Numbered from the stretch's first letter, positions 35,681 through 44,950 are shown. The stretch is 64,000 nt of DNA from Oceanobacillus profundus (GCF_003515705.1 NZ_QWEH01000001.1:609335-673334), one strand, 5' to 3'. Translations and numbers: made by a program. Notes: generated by a model not told the origin, from the sequence alone.

Positions 35681-36508
35681 ATGGAAGTGATTAACTTGAC
35701 TCACTTGGATGACCAAATATCTCAGAAACCTCATATTATGGCAATCGGGTTTTTCGATGGGGTGCATTTAGGGCATCAAGAATTAATAAACCGTGCCAAG
35801 GAACTTGCGAGAAAGCAAAATGTTTTATTTACTGCGATGACATTTAGCCCACATCCAGATGAAGTTTTAAAAGGGAATAAGAATCGTAAGTACTTGATGA
35901 CATTACCTGAAAAAATTAAAAAAATGGAAGCCATGGGAGTTGATAAGTTATTTGTTATGGAATTTGATCGCGCTTTCGCTTCATTCCTTCCGGCTGACTT
36001 CATCCAGAGATATATATTGAATTCAAACACGAAACACGTCGTTGTCGGTTTTGATTTCACGTTTGGTTTTAAGGCGCAGGGAAATACACAACTACTCCAG
36101 AAAGAATCGAAAAAAAGTGGGTTTGGTTTATCGGTTATCCCTAAAAAAACCTACTTGCAGGAAAAAATAAGCTCTACGCTTATAAGAAGATTGGTCCAGG
36201 AAGGGAATGTGAATGTGGTGCCTTATTATATAGGCTCGAATTATGAGGTGAGCGTTAACATTCTTCCGTATAAAATCAATGGAAATATAGTTGTGCAGCC
36301 AAGTGATAAATCTATTTTTCCGAGACCTGGAACTTATGTAGTGAAAGTGAAACAAGGAACAACAACCTTACATGGGGAGTTTTATCAATTTTCTAATTCA
36401 AGAGCAGATAATGTATTGAAATTGAATGAACCGGCTTACGAGTTAGGTGATGTTTGTTCAATTGAATTTATTAGTAGGGTCAACGTATCAGAGAGTCTTT
36501 CGGTATAA
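35681..36508 (+). CDS. FAD synthetase-like protein (RibF paralogue lacking the flavokinase signature)
   Basis: A 275-residue relative of bifunctional RibF. The N-terminal nucleotidyltransferase domain is intact: GFFDGVHLGHQ (about 23-33), FSPHPDEV, GFDFTFGFKAQGN and ISSTLIRRLVQEGNV. The C-terminal part aligns in position with the riboflavin kinase barrel but has no PTAN motif, so it probably only adenylates FMN to FAD. It lies between the oxygenase and reductase genes of an FAD-using monooxygenase, which suggests it boosts the FAD supply for HpaBC. The ATG follows GAAGGAGAATTCTGTA. Confidence 0.82.
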   Translation: MEVINLTHLDDQISQKPHIMAIGFFDGVHLGHQELINRAKELARKQNVLFTAMTFSPHPDEVLKGNKNRKYLMTLPEKIKKMEAMGVDKLFVMEFDRAFASFLPADFIQRYILNSNTKHVVVGFDFTFGFKAQGNTQLLQKESKKSGFGLSVIPKKTYLQEKISSTLIRRLVQEGNVNVVPYYIGSNYEVSVNILPYKINGNIVVQPSDKSIFPRPGTYVVKVKQGTTTLHGEFYQFSNSRADNVLKLNEPAYELGDVCSIEFISRVNVSESLSV

Positions 36509-36527
36509 TTTTAAAGGAGGAGTTTTA

Positions 36528-37001
36528 ATGGATAGCAGAGAATTTCGGAATGCAATGGGGAGATTCGCTACAGGTGTAACGGTAATCACAACAAATGATG
36601 GCACTGATGCTCATGGAATGACAGCGAATGCATTTATGTCTATTTCACTAGAACCAAAATTGATAACGATTTCAATTGATAATCATGCAAATATGCTCAA
36701 AAAAATAAAGGCTTCAGGGCAATATGCAGTAAACTTTCTTTCGGATCAACAGCAGGACATCTCCATGAATTTTGCTGGACAAAAGAAAAAAGAAGACGGC
36801 GTTGATTTTGGCTTCATTCAAGGTGTGCCAGTTATTAAAGAATCTTTAGCTTCGGTTGTTTGTGATGTCGAACAAGAAATTGTAGTTGGTGACCATACAC
36901 TGTTTATCGGTAGCGTAAAAGATGTAAAAGTAACAGATGGTAATCCATTAACTTTCTATTGCGGTAAATACGGTGATTACAGACAAAAAGAATACGCTTA
37001 A
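36528..37001 (+). CDS. hpaC: 4-hydroxyphenylacetate 3-monooxygenase, flavin reductase component
   Basis: A 157-residue flavin reductase (FMN-binding split barrel) that reduces free flavin with NADH for HpaB. Features: FRNAMGRFATGVTVITT, HGMTANAFMSISLEP, YAVNFLSDQQ, and a C-terminal HTLFIGSV...LTFYCGKYGDY. The ATG follows AAAGGAGGAGTTTTA. An ATG 81 bases upstream lies inside the preceding gene and is rejected. Confidence 0.92.
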   Translation: MDSREFRNAMGRFATGVTVITTNDGTDAHGMTANAFMSISLEPKLITISIDNHANMLKKIKASGQYAVNFLSDQQQDISMNFAGQKKKEDGVDFGFIQGVPVIKESLASVVCDVEQEIVVGDHTLFIGSVKDVKVTDGNPLTFYCGKYGDYRQKEYA

Positions 37002-37050
37002 TGAGAGAACCTTTGACCAAATTCGCCAATTCATATAATATGAAGACACT

Positions 37051-37728
37051 ATGAATAATACTAAACGAGTAAGCAAAAAACAAAAAGCATACGACTATAT
37101 GAAATCAAGAATTATGGAAGGTTTTTATGCCCCCGGGCAACGGATTGTTATTAATCAACTGGTCAAGGAATTAGCAACAAGTGCAATTCCAATTCGAGAG
37201 GCTGTACGTTCGTTAGAAGCAGAAGGTTTAATTGAATACCAGCAAAATATTGGTCCAGTTGTAACACCGATTGATGAAAGTAAATATACGGATACGCTTT
37301 CCACGTTGGCTGTCATGGAGGGATATGCTACAGCATTGAGCAAAGCAGCACTTACTGGGGATCAAATTACAACCTTGAAGGACTTAAATCAGCAAATGAA
37401 GGAGGCGTTAACAGAGTTTGAGTTTGGGAAATTTGGAGAGCTAAATCGAAAGTTTCACGATTTAACGTACGGTAGCTGTCCGAATCAGTATTTGATTGAG
37501 TCTATCCGAAAGACATGGATGCAGCTGGATTCCATCCGTTTGACGGGGTCAACATTTAATCCGAAAAGAGCTAAAGAGTCTATTGATGAACATGAGCATA
37601 TTATTCAGCTGCTAAGCGAGAATGCAGATTTTCAAGTAATCGAATTAGCAGTTAGATCGCATAAGTTAAATACAGTTCAATCGTTTCATGAAAGAAAAAG
37701 ACAGCCAAATGGCACTACGTTTATATAG
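37051..37728 (+). CDS. GntR-family regulator, FCD subfamily, within the hpa cluster
   Basis: A 225-residue regulator with HTH (AYDYMKSRIMEGFYAPGQRI; IPIREAVRSLEAEGLIEY) and an FCD domain (ELNRKFHDLTYGSCPN, DEHEHIIQLL). It is the third FCD-type GntR in the window. Its place between hpaC and hpaE suggests local control of the downstream genes by an aromatic or dicarboxylic intermediate. The ribosome-binding site is poor (GAAGACACT). A stem (ATGGCAC/GTGCCAT, 37708-37734) spans the stop codon and is followed by a T run, perhaps ending the first transcript. Confidence 0.85.
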   Translation: MNNTKRVSKKQKAYDYMKSRIMEGFYAPGQRIVINQLVKELATSAIPIREAVRSLEAEGLIEYQQNIGPVVTPIDESKYTDTLSTLAVMEGYATALSKAALTGDQITTLKDLNQQMKEALTEFEFGKFGELNRKFHDLTYGSCPNQYLIESIRKTWMQLDSIRLTGSTFNPKRAKESIDEHEHIIQLLSENADFQVIELAVRSHKLNTVQSFHERKRQPNGTTFI

Positions 37729-37774
37729 GGTGCCATCCTTGATGTTTTTTGTATAACAGTATTATGAGAAGAAA

Positions 37775-37788
37775 TGAAAGCGTTAAAT
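37775..37788 (+). promoter_or_regulatory. Weak cre-like site before hpaE
   Basis: TGAAAGCGTTAAAT keeps the TGAAAGCGTT half of cre but loses the terminal CA (12 of 14). It lies about 110 bases before hpaE. Confidence 0.25.
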
Positions 37789-37899
37789 TTGTGAGGGACG
37801 GTAAATTTATTTTAAGAAATAAAGAATAACACTTCAAATCATATATTATTTCGTATATAATCGTAATAGAAAGAAAATTCAATCGAAGGAGTGGATCAT

Positions 37900-39417
37900 G
37901 TGTCAGTGAAACATGAAGAATTAGTAAGCAAACACGAAGAACTAGCCAACAAACTAGATGATATTAAGCTATATATAAACGGGGAATTCGTTGATGCTGA
38001 AGATGAAGGAACGTTTGACAATATCAGTCCTTTTACGAATGAGAAGATTAATAGTATTGCATCAGGTCAAGCAGCAGATATTGACAAAGCTGTTCAAAGT
38101 GCAAAGAAAGCATTTAAAGGTGAGTGGGGAAATTTAAAACAAGCTGAACGTTTGGAGTATGTATATAAAATAGGTGATCTAATTGAACAGCATACAGATG
38201 AAATCGCTTTATTAGAATCATTAGACACTGGTCTTCCGATTGCACAAACAAGAAAACAAGTATCACGTTCTGCAAATAACTTCCGTTTTTATGCAGATAC
38301 AGTGAAATCTCAAATGTATGGTGAAGTGTACCAAGTAGACGATGAGTTCATTAACTACACAGTACATTCTGCAGTTGGTGTTGCTGGATTGATCACGCCG
38401 TGGAATGCTCCATTTATGCTAGAAACTTGGAAAATCGCACCTGCATTAGCAACAGGTAATACAGTCATTTTGAAACCTGCTGAATGGTCTCCATTGACAG
38501 CTAACCGGATGGCAGAAATTATCGATCAAGCTGGACTCCCTGACGGTGTTTTCAATATTGTACATGGCTTTGGTGAAACGGCTGGAGATGCATTAGTTAA
38601 ACACCCTGATGTACAGCTTATTTCCTTCACTGGGGAAACAACTACAGGTTCTACGATTATGAAAAATGGCGCAGATGCGTTGAAGCGTTTCTCCATGGAG
38701 CTTGGTGGCAAATCACCAATTATCGTATTTGAAGATGCTGACCTTGATAGAGCACTTGATGCAGCCACTTGGGGGATATTCTCATTTAATGGGGAGCGTT
38801 GTACGGCAAACTCAAGACTGTATCTACACGAAAGTATTGCAGATGAATTTATCGAAAAATTAAAAACACGAGTCTGGAATATCAAAGTTGGTGACCCGTT
38901 GGAAGACGATACACAAGTTGGACCACTTATTAAAACAGAGCATTACAACAACGTAAAAAACTATCTTAAGATTGCTGAGGAAGAGGGTTGTGAAATAATT
39001 AGTGGTGAGATTCCTACAGAATTAAGCCGAGGCAATTACGTAGCGCCAACTATTTTGTTGAATGCTTCCAATGAAATGCGTGTCGTTCAAGAAGAGATCT
39101 TTGGACCTGTAATTGCAGTAATGACATTCAAAGAAGAAGCAGAAGTAATTGAAAAAGCAAATGATGTAAGATATGGACTTGCTGGGTATGTATGGACAAA
39201 CGATATCAAACGCGGTCACCGTGTAGCACATGCCATTGAGTCAGGCATGTTATGGGTAAACTCCCAAAATGTGCGTGATCTAAGAACGCCATTCGGTGGT
39301 TCAAAAGACAGTGGAATCGGACGTGAAGGCGGACACTATGCATTTGAATTCTATACGGAACAAAAAATTATCCATGTAGCTATTGGTGATCATCATATAC
39401 CGCAATTTGGAAAATAA
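37900..39417 (+). CDS. hpaE: 5-carboxymethyl-2-hydroxymuconate semialdehyde dehydrogenase
   Basis: A 505-residue NAD-dependent aldehyde dehydrogenase. The catalytic Glu lies in MELGGKSPIIVF and the Cys in FNGERCTANSRL; ITPWNAPFMLETWKIAPALA and FGGSKDSGIGREGG are family motifs. It oxidises the ring-cleavage product of homoprotocatechuate. Its start is probably GTG at 37900, with AAGGAG seven bases upstream; an earlier in-frame GTG overlaps that signal. The next gene is the ring-cleavage dioxygenase, in the usual hpaED order. Confidence 0.9.
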   Translation: MSVKHEELVSKHEELANKLDDIKLYINGEFVDAEDEGTFDNISPFTNEKINSIASGQAADIDKAVQSAKKAFKGEWGNLKQAERLEYVYKIGDLIEQHTDEIALLESLDTGLPIAQTRKQVSRSANNFRFYADTVKSQMYGEVYQVDDEFINYTVHSAVGVAGLITPWNAPFMLETWKIAPALATGNTVILKPAEWSPLTANRMAEIIDQAGLPDGVFNIVHGFGETAGDALVKHPDVQLISFTGETTTGSTIMKNGADALKRFSMELGGKSPIIVFEDADLDRALDAATWGIFSFNGERCTANSRLYLHESIADEFIEKLKTRVWNIKVGDPLEDDTQVGPLIKTEHYNNVKNYLKIAEEEGCEIISGEIPTELSRGNYVAPTILLNASNEMRVVQEEIFGPVIAVMTFKEEAEVIEKANDVRYGLAGYVWTNDIKRGHRVAHAIESGMLWVNSQNVRDLRTPFGGSKDSGIGREGGHYAFEFYTEQKIIHVAIGDHHIPQFGK

Positions 39418-39446
39418 GATCAAAACAGAGAGAGGGGAATCTAAAT

Positions 39447-40430
39447 ATGAACTTTGATATTAAACGTACAGGGCGTGCGGTGCTTCATGTTACAGACCTG
39501 GATAAATCGAGAGAGTTTTATGATGCACTTGGCTTAATTGAAACAGAATCAGATGATGAGAATATTTTCTATCGAGCAATTGAAGACCATAATCACCATT
39601 GCCTTTGGCTAAAAAAGAAAGCCGAAGCGGCTGTTGAGGTAGTTAGCTATCGCGTTAATGCGGAAGATGATCTGGAAAAGCTGGAATTATTCTTTCAAAG
39701 CCAAGGTACAGAAGTAAAATGGATGGAAAAAGGTTCACAAAAAGGAATTGGTCGTACCATTCGGATTCAGGATATTTCAGGAATTCCTGTAGAATTTTAT
39801 TTTGAAATGGATAAAGTGGAGCGTATGCTGCAGCGTTTTGACATTCACGTAGGTGCAAAAGTACAGCGAATCGATCACTTCAACTGTGCAGTTCCTGATG
39901 TACAAAAAGCTTATGACTATTATATAAAAGAACTTGGCTTTGCTTGCTCTGAATATACGACATCAAAAGGTGAAGATAATATTTGGGCAGCATGGTTACA
40001 CCGTAAACCAGGTGTACATGACACTGCGTTTATGAATAGTGTAGGACCACGCCTTCATCATATTGGTTTCTGGTTAAAAGACCCGATGAGTTTGATTGAT
40101 GGCTGTGATTACTTAGCTGCCAAAGGATTTTCTGCATCCATTGAACGAGGACCGGGACGTCATGGATTGTCTAACGCATTCTTCTTGTATTTAAGAGATC
40201 CAGACGGACACCGTATCGAATTGTATAATGGCGATTATTACACTGGTGATTCTGACTTTGATCCAGTCGAATGGGACTTAGATGATCCGCAGCGTCAAAC
40301 TTTCTGGGGACATGAAGCGCCAGATAGCTGGTTTGAAGAGGCATCAACATTCCTCAACGTTTATACAGGTGAAAGAGTTGAAACAAAACAGCCAACATTA
40401 GAAAAAAGAAAGCCCACAACAGTAATATAA
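39447..40430 (+). CDS. hpaD: Homoprotocatechuate (3,4-dihydroxyphenylacetate) 2,3-dioxygenase
   Basis: A 327-residue type I extradiol dioxygenase of the vicinal-oxygen-chelate family, resembling the Brevibacterium/Arthrobacter enzymes. The metal triad is visible: His144 in RIDHFNCAV, His204/205 in PRLHHIGFW and Glu258 in GHRIELYNGDYY. The N-terminal VOC module is non-catalytic. It opens the aromatic ring to 5-carboxymethyl-2-hydroxymuconate semialdehyde. The ATG follows GAGAGGGGAATCTAAAT. Confidence 0.93.
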   Translation: MNFDIKRTGRAVLHVTDLDKSREFYDALGLIETESDDENIFYRAIEDHNHHCLWLKKKAEAAVEVVSYRVNAEDDLEKLELFFQSQGTEVKWMEKGSQKGIGRTIRIQDISGIPVEFYFEMDKVERMLQRFDIHVGAKVQRIDHFNCAVPDVQKAYDYYIKELGFACSEYTTSKGEDNIWAAWLHRKPGVHDTAFMNSVGPRLHHIGFWLKDPMSLIDGCDYLAAKGFSASIERGPGRHGLSNAFFLYLRDPDGHRIELYNGDYYTGDSDFDPVEWDLDDPQRQTFWGHEAPDSWFEEASTFLNVYTGERVETKQPTLEKRKPTTVI

Positions 40431-40472
40431 ATTAACTATATATTTAGCAAACTAACAGGAGGTTTTTATAAA

Positions 40473-41399
40473 ATGAGCAATCGATACGAGGCTATTAAAA
40501 AGAGATTAAGAGGATCCATTGCACCAGTAATTACGCCATTTAAAGCAAATGGAGATATCGATTTCGAAAAACAGTCTGAATTAATCGAATTCCAGATTGA
40601 AAATGGAACACATGCCATATCTGTAACCGGTACTTCTGGAGAACCGAGCTCTCTTACTACTGAAGAACGGGTTCAAGTAATGGAAAATGCAATCAAAACA
40701 ATAAATGGACGAATTCCATTTGCCCCAGGAACTGGGTCCACTAACCATGATGAAACAATGTACTTAACAAAGAAAGCTGAAGAAATGGGTGCAGATGCTG
40801 CAATGGTAATTGTTCCTTATTATAACAAACCAAACCAGGAAGCATTGTACGATCATTTCAAAACAGTAGCTGATTCTGTAGAGATTCCGATTATTATTTA
40901 CAATATACCAGGACGTACTGCACAAAACATGGAAGTAGGAACGATGGCACGTTTGGTAAAAGATTGTCCTAATATTGTGGGAGCGAAAGAATCGAATAAA
41001 GATTTTGAACATGTGAATCGAGTATTGCTTAATTGTGGCAGAGACTTCCTATTGTATTCAGGAATTGAACTGTTATGCTACCCAATGCTGGCAATTGGTG
41101 GGGCAGGGTCCATCAGTGCCACAGCAAACGTGGAGCCTAAGAAGATAGCAGAAATGCATAATGCCTGGGAAGAAGGAAATATCAAACGGGCACAGGATCT
41201 TCACTTTGAATTAATGAACCTGAATGATGTGCTGTTTAAAGATACAAACCCTGCACCAGTTAAAGCAGCACTTGGCATGATGGGCATGATTGAACCAGTT
41301 TTGCGTAAACCAATGGGCTTGCCTTCAGAGGCACTGCAAGAAGAAATTCGCGAAACACTTGTTGAATATGGAAAATTAGAAAAAACAGCTTCGGTTTAA
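40473..41399 (+). CDS. DapA-superfamily aldolase/hydratase-aldolase of the hpa pathway
   Basis: A 308-residue class I aldolase of the dihydrodipicolinate synthase/N-acetylneuraminate lyase superfamily. The Schiff-base lysine is about Lys172 (VGAKESNKD), the general acid/base Tyr143 (YNIPGRT) with Arg148 retained, and TGTSGEPSSL is the pyruvate-binding loop. True DapA would be out of place here. In this cluster it most likely performs the last aldol cleavage, giving pyruvate and succinic semialdehyde. Neither a class II HpaI aldolase nor an HpaH hydratase is present, so it may combine hydration and cleavage, as naphthalene-pathway members of the superfamily do. Transcription probably ends at the hairpin just downstream. 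Confidence 0.75.
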   Translation: MSNRYEAIKKRLRGSIAPVITPFKANGDIDFEKQSELIEFQIENGTHAISVTGTSGEPSSLTTEERVQVMENAIKTINGRIPFAPGTGSTNHDETMYLTKKAEEMGADAAMVIVPYYNKPNQEALYDHFKTVADSVEIPIIIYNIPGRTAQNMEVGTMARLVKDCPNIVGAKESNKDFEHVNRVLLNCGRDFLLYSGIELLCYPMLAIGGAGSISATANVEPKKIAEMHNAWEEGNIKRAQDLHFELMNLNDVLFKDTNPAPVKAALGMMGMIEPVLRKPMGLPSEALQEEIRETLVEYGKLEKTASV

Positions 41400-41430
41400 A
41401 TAGATAGCTTTATAGGAAGAAATTGAATCA

Positions 41431-41458
41431 AGACCAGTAAGCTACTGGTCTCTTTTTC
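41431..41458 (+). terminator. Terminator after the DapA-like gene
   Basis: AGACCAGTA and TACTGGTCT form a perfect 9-bp stem with a 3-base loop, followed by CTTTTTCTT. It splits the hpa cluster into two transcripts or provides attenuation. Confidence 0.85.
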
Positions 41459-41510
41459 TTCATAGGCAACATCGTTATGGACCCAATATTGTTAAAGGAG
41501 TGCTGTTATT

Positions 41511-42302
41511 ATGAGTAAGGTGAAATTTAAACATCAAGGGATTCAGCAGATAAAAGAAGGAATCTATCAAGCGGATCAGAATCGAATAGAATTCGATGGA
41601 AAACAGTGTCCGCTAAATGAATTATCACTAGATGTACCTGTGTCCGGAACAGTTTATGGAACTCTATTAAATTATAAAGGTGAGTATGCCAAGTTAGAGT
41701 CTTCGATGAACGACGATCCATATAAAGCCCCACCGAAAGCTCCTATACTATACATTAAACCTATCAATACACATATCGGATATGATGCGGCAATTCCTTT
41801 ACCAGAAGGGTTTGATGAAGTTTCGATTGGAGCTGCTTTAGGTGTCGTAATTGGTAAGCCAGCTAAAAAAATTAAGAAAGAAAATGCTTTGGATTATGTA
41901 GCTGGTTATACAATCGTAAATGATGTAAGCATTCCACATGAAAGTTTTTATCGTCCTGCCTATAAAGAAAAAGCAAGAGATGGATTCTGCCCAATAGGAC
42001 CATGGGTACTTGACCGTGACGCTATCGGAAATCCGAATGAACTCGGAATCCGCGTTTTGATCAATGGTGAATTGAAACAGGAAAATACAACGTCAAATTT
42101 AATCCGTTCAGTTGAACGATTATTGGAAGAGGTAACAGACTTCATGACACTTTATGAAGGAGATATATTATTAGTAGGTGTGCCTGAAAATGCCCCGCTA
42201 GCAAAAGAAAACGACAGCGTTAAAATTGAAATTGACGGTATAGGAACATTAACAAATAAGGTTGTAAAAGAGAAAGTAGTTGTAGGAGGCGGTATTGTAT
42301 GA
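41511..42302 (+). CDS. hpaG1: HpaG1: fumarylacetoacetase-family isomerase/decarboxylase subunit
   Basis: A 263-residue protein matching the N-terminal half of the fused E. coli HpaG: YKAPPKAPILYIKPINTHIG in the expected place, AGYTIVNDVSIPHESFYRPA and RDGFCPIGPWV. An extra N-terminal 45 residues are less conserved. With HpaG2 it converts 5-oxo-pent-3-ene-1,2,5-tricarboxylate onward (decarboxylation and isomerisation). It overlaps hpaG2 by four bases, so the two halves are translated together as separate proteins. Confidence 0.88.
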   Translation: MSKVKFKHQGIQQIKEGIYQADQNRIEFDGKQCPLNELSLDVPVSGTVYGTLLNYKGEYAKLESSMNDDPYKAPPKAPILYIKPINTHIGYDAAIPLPEGFDEVSIGAALGVVIGKPAKKIKKENALDYVAGYTIVNDVSIPHESFYRPAYKEKARDGFCPIGPWVLDRDAIGNPNELGIRVLINGELKQENTTSNLIRSVERLLEEVTDFMTLYEGDILLVGVPENAPLAKENDSVKIEIDGIGTLTNKVVKEKVVVGGGIV

Positions 42303-43060
42303 GACACGCACGTGTAGCGTATAATGGTTTAATTCAGAATGCAATGGATACAGAAGAAGGTATTCAATTAGAAGATGGTCGGATTGTCGAGGAATCAGAA
42401 GTTACGTGGCTCCCACCAGTAGAACCTAAAACCGTATTTACGCTTGGTTTAAACTTTGCTGATCATGCTGCTGAACTTTCGTTTAAAGAAGCACCAAAAG
42501 AGCCATTAGTATTTTTAAAAGGACCAAACACGTTCATCGGCCACCGTGGTGAAACGGTTCGTCCGGGAGATGTAACATTTATGCACTATGAGTGTGAATT
42601 AGCGGTAGTCATCGGCAAAACGGCTAAAAATGTCAAAAAAGAAGAGGCATATGATTATGTTCGTGGATATACGGTAGCGAATGACTATGCGCTTCGAGAT
42701 TATTTAGAAAACTATTATCGACCTAACCTTCGTGTGAAAAACCGTGATACATGTACACCGATCGGACCGTGGTTGGTCGATAAAGAAGATATTGATGACC
42801 CAATGAATTTGCAGTTAACTACTTATGTAAATGGCGAAATTACGCAGCAGGGCAGTACCGCAGATATGATCTTCTCTGTTCCTCATTTGATTGAATACTT
42901 AAGCGGGTTTATGACATTAAATCCAGGAGATATTATTCTGACTGGAACGCCAAAAGGATCTGTGGATACGAAGGTTGGCGATGAAGTGATAACAGAAGTA
43001 GAAGGAATAGGCAGACTTGTCAATACAATCGTTGGGGAAGAAACCTTTCAAACGAACTAA
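42299..43060 (+). CDS. hpaG2: HpaG2: fumarylacetoacetase-family decarboxylase subunit
   Basis: A 253-residue protein matching the C-terminal half of E. coli HpaG: FTLGLNFADHAAELSFKEAP, MHYECELAVVIGK with the metal-binding glutamates, VANDYALRDYLENYYRPNLR and TLNPGDIILTGTPKG. It starts at the ATGA overlap with hpaG1. The split arrangement suggests a heteromeric enzyme in place of the fused enterobacterial form. Confidence 0.9.
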   Translation: MRHARVAYNGLIQNAMDTEEGIQLEDGRIVEESEVTWLPPVEPKTVFTLGLNFADHAAELSFKEAPKEPLVFLKGPNTFIGHRGETVRPGDVTFMHYECELAVVIGKTAKNVKKEEAYDYVRGYTVANDYALRDYLENYYRPNLRVKNRDTCTPIGPWLVDKEDIDDPMNLQLTTYVNGEITQQGSTADMIFSVPHLIEYLSGFMTLNPGDIILTGTPKGSVDTKVGDEVITEVEGIGRLVNTIVGEETFQTN

Positions 43061-43096
43061 TTGAAGATAACTTCATTAAGGTAAGGGGGACTAACG

Positions 43097-43480
43097 ATGC
43101 CACATCTGATTATTGAATACACCGCCAATCTAAAAGAAGAAACAGATATACCGGGGCTTTTAAAGAAGGTTAATGATTCCCTGCTCTCCCATTCTGCCAT
43201 CATTCCAATCGGCGGTCTCCGTACAAGGGCAATCGAATTAAATGACTATCGCATAGCGGATGGAACAGAAGACGATGCATTTGTACATGCCACCCTAAAG
43301 CTTGGCGGCGGCCGGACAGAAGAAGATAAAAAGGTACTTTGTGATGATCTATTTGCTACAATAAAAGAACACTTTGCGGATTTGTATGATAAACGTTATT
43401 TAGCATTATCATTGGAATTACATGAATTTACAAATCCTACTTATAAGCAGAATAACATTCATGCTCGGTATAAAAAGTAA
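43097..43480 (+). CDS. hpaF: 5-carboxymethyl-2-hydroxymuconate delta-isomerase
   Basis: A 127-residue tautomerase-superfamily enzyme. After removal of Met the N-terminal proline is the catalytic base (MPHLIIEYTANL). ALKLGGGRTEEDKK-like HATLKLGGGRTEEDK and YLALSLELHEF are typical of the family. The ATG follows AAGGGGGACTAACG. It acts between HpaE and HpaG in the pathway. Confidence 0.92.
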   Translation: MPHLIIEYTANLKEETDIPGLLKKVNDSLLSHSAIIPIGGLRTRAIELNDYRIADGTEDDAFVHATLKLGGGRTEEDKKVLCDDLFATIKEHFADLYDKRYLALSLELHEFTNPTYKQNNIHARYKK

Positions 43481-43530
43481 TATAAGGTAAGTCGCACTAC
43501 TAATCATCCTAATGAGAGAGGTATCAGAAT

Positions 43531-44949
43531 ATGCAGCAATATGAAATGTTTGTTGGTGGGAAATGGTTTGGAAAGGATTTAGAACAGATTGATGTAATTA
43601 ATCCGGCAACAAATGAACCAATTGGAACAGTACCTAAAGGCGGAAAAGAAGAGGCTAAGCAGGCGGTGGATGCCGCGTATGGTGCACTAAAAGAATGGGC
43701 TGCAAGAACTGCAGAGGACAGAAGCAGCTACCTTGTGAAATGGCATGAACTGATAAAAAAAGAAAGAGAAACGATAGGGAAAATCATGACAGAGGAACAA
43801 GGCAAACCACTAAAAGAAGCAATTGGTGAAGTAGACTATGCAAATGGATTTATATCATGGTATGCCGAGGAAGGAAAGCGGGTATATGGCGATATTATTC
43901 CGGCATCCCATCCGAATAAACGTATTTTCGTGCAGAAACAGCCGGTTGGCGTTGTCGCAGCGATTACTCCATGGAACTTCCCTGCCGCAATGATCACCCG
44001 TAAAGTTGGACCAGCACTTGCAGCAGGGTGTACCGTAGTTATTAAGCCTGCTACTCAAACCCCTTTAACGGCATTTAAATTGGTTGAGTTAGCTGAAAAA
44101 GCTGGTATTCCAAAAGGTGTTATTAATATAGTAACTGGCAGCTCAGGTCAAATCGGGAAAGTGTGGAATGAAGATAGCAGAGTTAGAAAATTAACGTTCA
44201 CTGGCTCAACGGAGGTAGGCAAAATATTGATGAAAGACGCTGCCGATACAATGAAAAAGATCTCCCTTGAGCTTGGTGGCCATGCCCCATTTGTTGTGAT
44301 GGAAGACGCAGATTTAGATAAAGCAGTGACAGGCGTAGTCGCATCTAAGTTCCGTAATGCTGGTCAAACTTGTGTATGTACAAACCGAGTATATGTGCAT
44401 GAATCGATTAAAGATAACTTTCAAGCAAAGCTGACAGAGGCTGTGTCCAAGCTTAAAATTGGAAATGGTCTGGAAGAGGGGACAGATATTGGCCCATTGA
44501 TTGATCAAAGCGCAGTAGATAAGGTAAATGAACAAGTTAAAGACGCAGTAAGCAAAGGCGGGAACGTCACCTTAGGTGGAAAGAATTTAGAAGGATTATA
44601 TGTGGAACCTGCAATTGTTATGGATGCAACAGATGACATGCTTTGTATGTATGAAGAAACATTTGGGCCGCTGCTTCCCGTTACAACATTCAGAGATGAA
44701 GCAGAAGTAATCGAGCGAGCAAATAATTCACCATTTGGATTAGCTGCATATGTATTTACAGAGAATATTGGACGTGCTATCCGAATAAGTGAAGCACTCG
44801 AATATGGAATTGTCGGATTGAATGACGGAGCACCGTCCACACCACAAGCCCCATTTGGCGGATTTAAAGAAAGCGGGCTTGGTCGTGAGGGTGGTTACTA
44901 TGGCATCGAAGAGTTTCTTGAAACGAAATATATTTCACTTGCATTTTAA
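43531..44949 (+). CDS. gabD: Succinate-semialdehyde dehydrogenase
   Basis: A 472-residue aldehyde dehydrogenase of the GabD type. Catalytic Glu lies in SLELGGHAPFVV and Cys in RNAGQTCVCTNRV; TPWNFPAAMITRKVGPALAAGC and FTGSTEVGK are characteristic. It would oxidise the succinic semialdehyde released by the aldolase to succinate, linking the pathway to the TCA cycle. The ATG follows AGAGAGG. A terminator starts immediately after its stop codon. Confidence 0.9.
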   Translation: MQQYEMFVGGKWFGKDLEQIDVINPATNEPIGTVPKGGKEEAKQAVDAAYGALKEWAARTAEDRSSYLVKWHELIKKERETIGKIMTEEQGKPLKEAIGEVDYANGFISWYAEEGKRVYGDIIPASHPNKRIFVQKQPVGVVAAITPWNFPAAMITRKVGPALAAGCTVVIKPATQTPLTAFKLVELAEKAGIPKGVINIVTGSSGQIGKVWNEDSRVRKLTFTGSTEVGKILMKDAADTMKKISLELGGHAPFVVMEDADLDKAVTGVVASKFRNAGQTCVCTNRVYVHESIKDNFQAKLTEAVSKLKIGNGLEEGTDIGPLIDQSAVDKVNEQVKDAVSKGGNVTLGGKNLEGLYVEPAIVMDATDDMLCMYEETFGPLLPVTTFRDEAEVIERANNSPFGLAAYVFTENIGRAIRISEALEYGIVGLNDGAPSTPQAPFGGFKESGLGREGGYYGIEEFLETKYISLAF

Positions 44950-44950
44950 T

